This document shows, in pieces, positions 62,590 to 64,000 of a stretch of DNA of 64,000 nucleotides. Source of the stretch: Coffea arabica (Eukaryota > Streptophyta > Magnoliopsida > Gentianales > Rubiaceae); contig NC_092323.1 of the NCBI RefSeq assembly GCF_036785885.1, forward strand, positions 5,248,501 to 5,312,500, given 5' to 3'. The translations under genes and the position numbers were made by a program. The notes beneath the pieces were generated by a model. The model saw only the letters and a program-made list of their open reading frames with translations. It made no database searches and had not been told where the DNA came from. The stretch's first letter is position 1. Every line of letters starts with the position of its first letter.

Positions 62590-64000
62590 TTTACGCATCA
62601 ATAATTCTTTACATTAGACAACATCAGTCGCAGAGAAGCGTCGACGTTTTCCACTCCGGGCGGTAGGCTAGGGAAGGGAAGGCTGAATACCAGCTGCAGT
62701 AGTAGCCAGTGTTGACTCTCAAATTTCTGAAATCCAATCGCTGGCTTTGCTTTGGGGAGGAGATGGGTGAGGGGCGTGCGAAATGTCAGTTTCAGGCTTC
62801 AGGCGCAGCGGATAAGGGGCGTCGCAGGGGAGGTCAGTTTCGTAAATTGCTCTTAAAAAATACTCTATGAACCATCAAGTGGTGGAAGGAAAGAAGGAAG
62901 ATATTTGTTTTTGTCTTCAATAAAATAAACAAATATCTAAAAATGGTGTGTAGGTGCATGATGGTGACAAGGCAACATTAGCAGTGGGGCGCGAGGGCGA
63001 GGATATACCTGGAGGATGTGGGAACGACAAAAGCAGACGGTGACGTTTTGGTGCTTTTCGGTCGCTCCCACCCTGAGACGACGGCGTTTTATGGCTTCTT
63101 TTGTCGTTATTGATCTCCATCGTCCTTTTCTTTTTTTTCAAGAATATGCCCGCTTCGTCCTCGCAACTCAGTAGTGGTCCCTTCTGTTAGTTTTCGTTTT
63201 TCGTTGAAATTTGCGCCTCTCTCTGTGCGTGCGTGCGTGTGTGTGTGTGTGTGTGTGTTTTTTTTTTAACAAAAAACAGTAAATGGATAGGGTATCAATG
63301 AAATGACGAATGTATCCCCCCGTTATGGATAAATTTCAGAGCCAGTTGTGTGCCATACTTGCAAAAATGAAATGACCCTCTATTTTTTTGGTTTCTGTTA
63401 AATCAAGTGTCAACTCCTATTGCTACTCCTTTTCTAACTTGACCAATCTTAGAGGAAGGCTAAGGTGGATTATAGGGGGAGATTCCCACTTCCAGGTCAA
63501 AAGAATGCATTACTGTATGATATACTTTTTGAATTTTCACTGCAAATGTAATGCAGAGATTTAAATTTCTGACTTACAATCGAACACGTACATGAACATC
63601 ATTTGATGACCAACCAACTTTAAGCAAAATGAAATGACTTTATCCACCATATCGGGAATAGGACCAGTGATCTGGCAAGTTAATTGTAAGGATTAACAAT
63701 GCCAAAGAGTGATAGTGGAGTACAAAAATATAGTAAAAGTGTTCATAAAATGTCTTTGATCGCGTACATTTTCTTCATTTAATGATATGTGTAAACATTC
63801 TCATGCCTTTCAACATAAAAGATAGTCGTACAAAGTAAGCACAACAGATGTTGTTTCTTCATACCACGAAACCCTTATAAAACTGTGGAACCAATGTAAT
63901 ATACTAGGGGACCGATCTCCAAAGTTGCTTTCCTCGTCTTGCTTTTCGTTTTTTCCTTTTTGTTAATTTTTCCCATCGGCCTTGGGTTGAAGTTCACAAA
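62590..64000 (-). promoter_or_regulatory. Leader and promoter of the SnRK2 gene, then spacer
   Basis: 62590-63200 is GC-richer and reads as the minus-strand 5' UTR and promoter. An in-frame ATG lies at 62598. A GT/GTGC microsatellite (listed) follows at 63225. Beyond that the DNA is AT-rich and I see no gene to the window end. Confidence 0.4.
63225..63258. repeat. GTGC / GT microsatellite
   Basis: Three GTGC units grade into about ten GT units, followed by a T-run. It lies about 640 bp upstream of the SnRK2 start. Confidence 0.9.

Noticed and set aside
63225-63258. CRISPR-like or regulatory array
   Set aside because: It is a simple GTGC/GT microsatellite.

Overview
The window is nuclear DNA of a flowering plant, a eudicot and most likely an asterid. 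Its genes have short GT-AG introns, there are wide AT-rich spacers, and there are many plant-type MULE, hAT, Stowaway and SINE copies. The asterid guess rests on a pair of CYP76 P450s resembling geraniol 8-hydroxylase, an iridoid-pathway enzyme. The species cannot be fixed from sequence alone.

Layout. 1-9.6 kb: two tandem CYP76 genes (+), separated by an old Copia LTR remnant that carries a MULE inserted in one LTR. The second gene starts 150 bp beyond that LTR. 10.8-14.3 kb: ATG101 (-), a subunit of the autophagy-initiating ATG1 kinase complex. 14.3-24 kb: gene-poor DNA with MITEs, a possible organelle insert and a tandem duplication. 24.1-25.1 kb: a DOF zinc-finger transcription factor (+). 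27.3-37.3 kb: two tandem SKU5-similar / Bp10-like genes (-) with matching eight-exon structures. 38-42 kb: a run of DNA transposons, several with intact target-site duplications. 43.4-44.5 kb: a reticulon-like gene (+), then tRNA-Trp(CCA). 45.7-47.8 kb: a DYW-class PPR protein (-). 49-57 kb: an immune locus with an RPW8-domain-only gene, a Pack-MULE carrying pieces of the DOCK-type GEF gene SPIKE1, and a complete RPW8-NB-ARC-LRR helper NLR of the NRG1 class (+). 57.9-62.6 kb: a group III SnRK2 kinase (-), tail to tail with the NLR.

How the genes relate. The three tandem or clustered sets (CYP76, SKS, RPW8/NRG1) look like local duplications. The other genes are single housekeeping or signalling genes with no evident shared pathway. 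The part most worth following is 49-57 kb. There a small RPW8 protein matches the N-terminal domain of its helper-NLR neighbour without gaps, a Pack-MULE has brought in pieces of a Rho-GEF gene, and the NLR has a duplicated 3' splice site.

Exon boundaries were set by hand from reading frame, GT/AG sites and recalled family sequences. Every spliced CDS below keeps frame and has a total length divisible by three. No database search was run.
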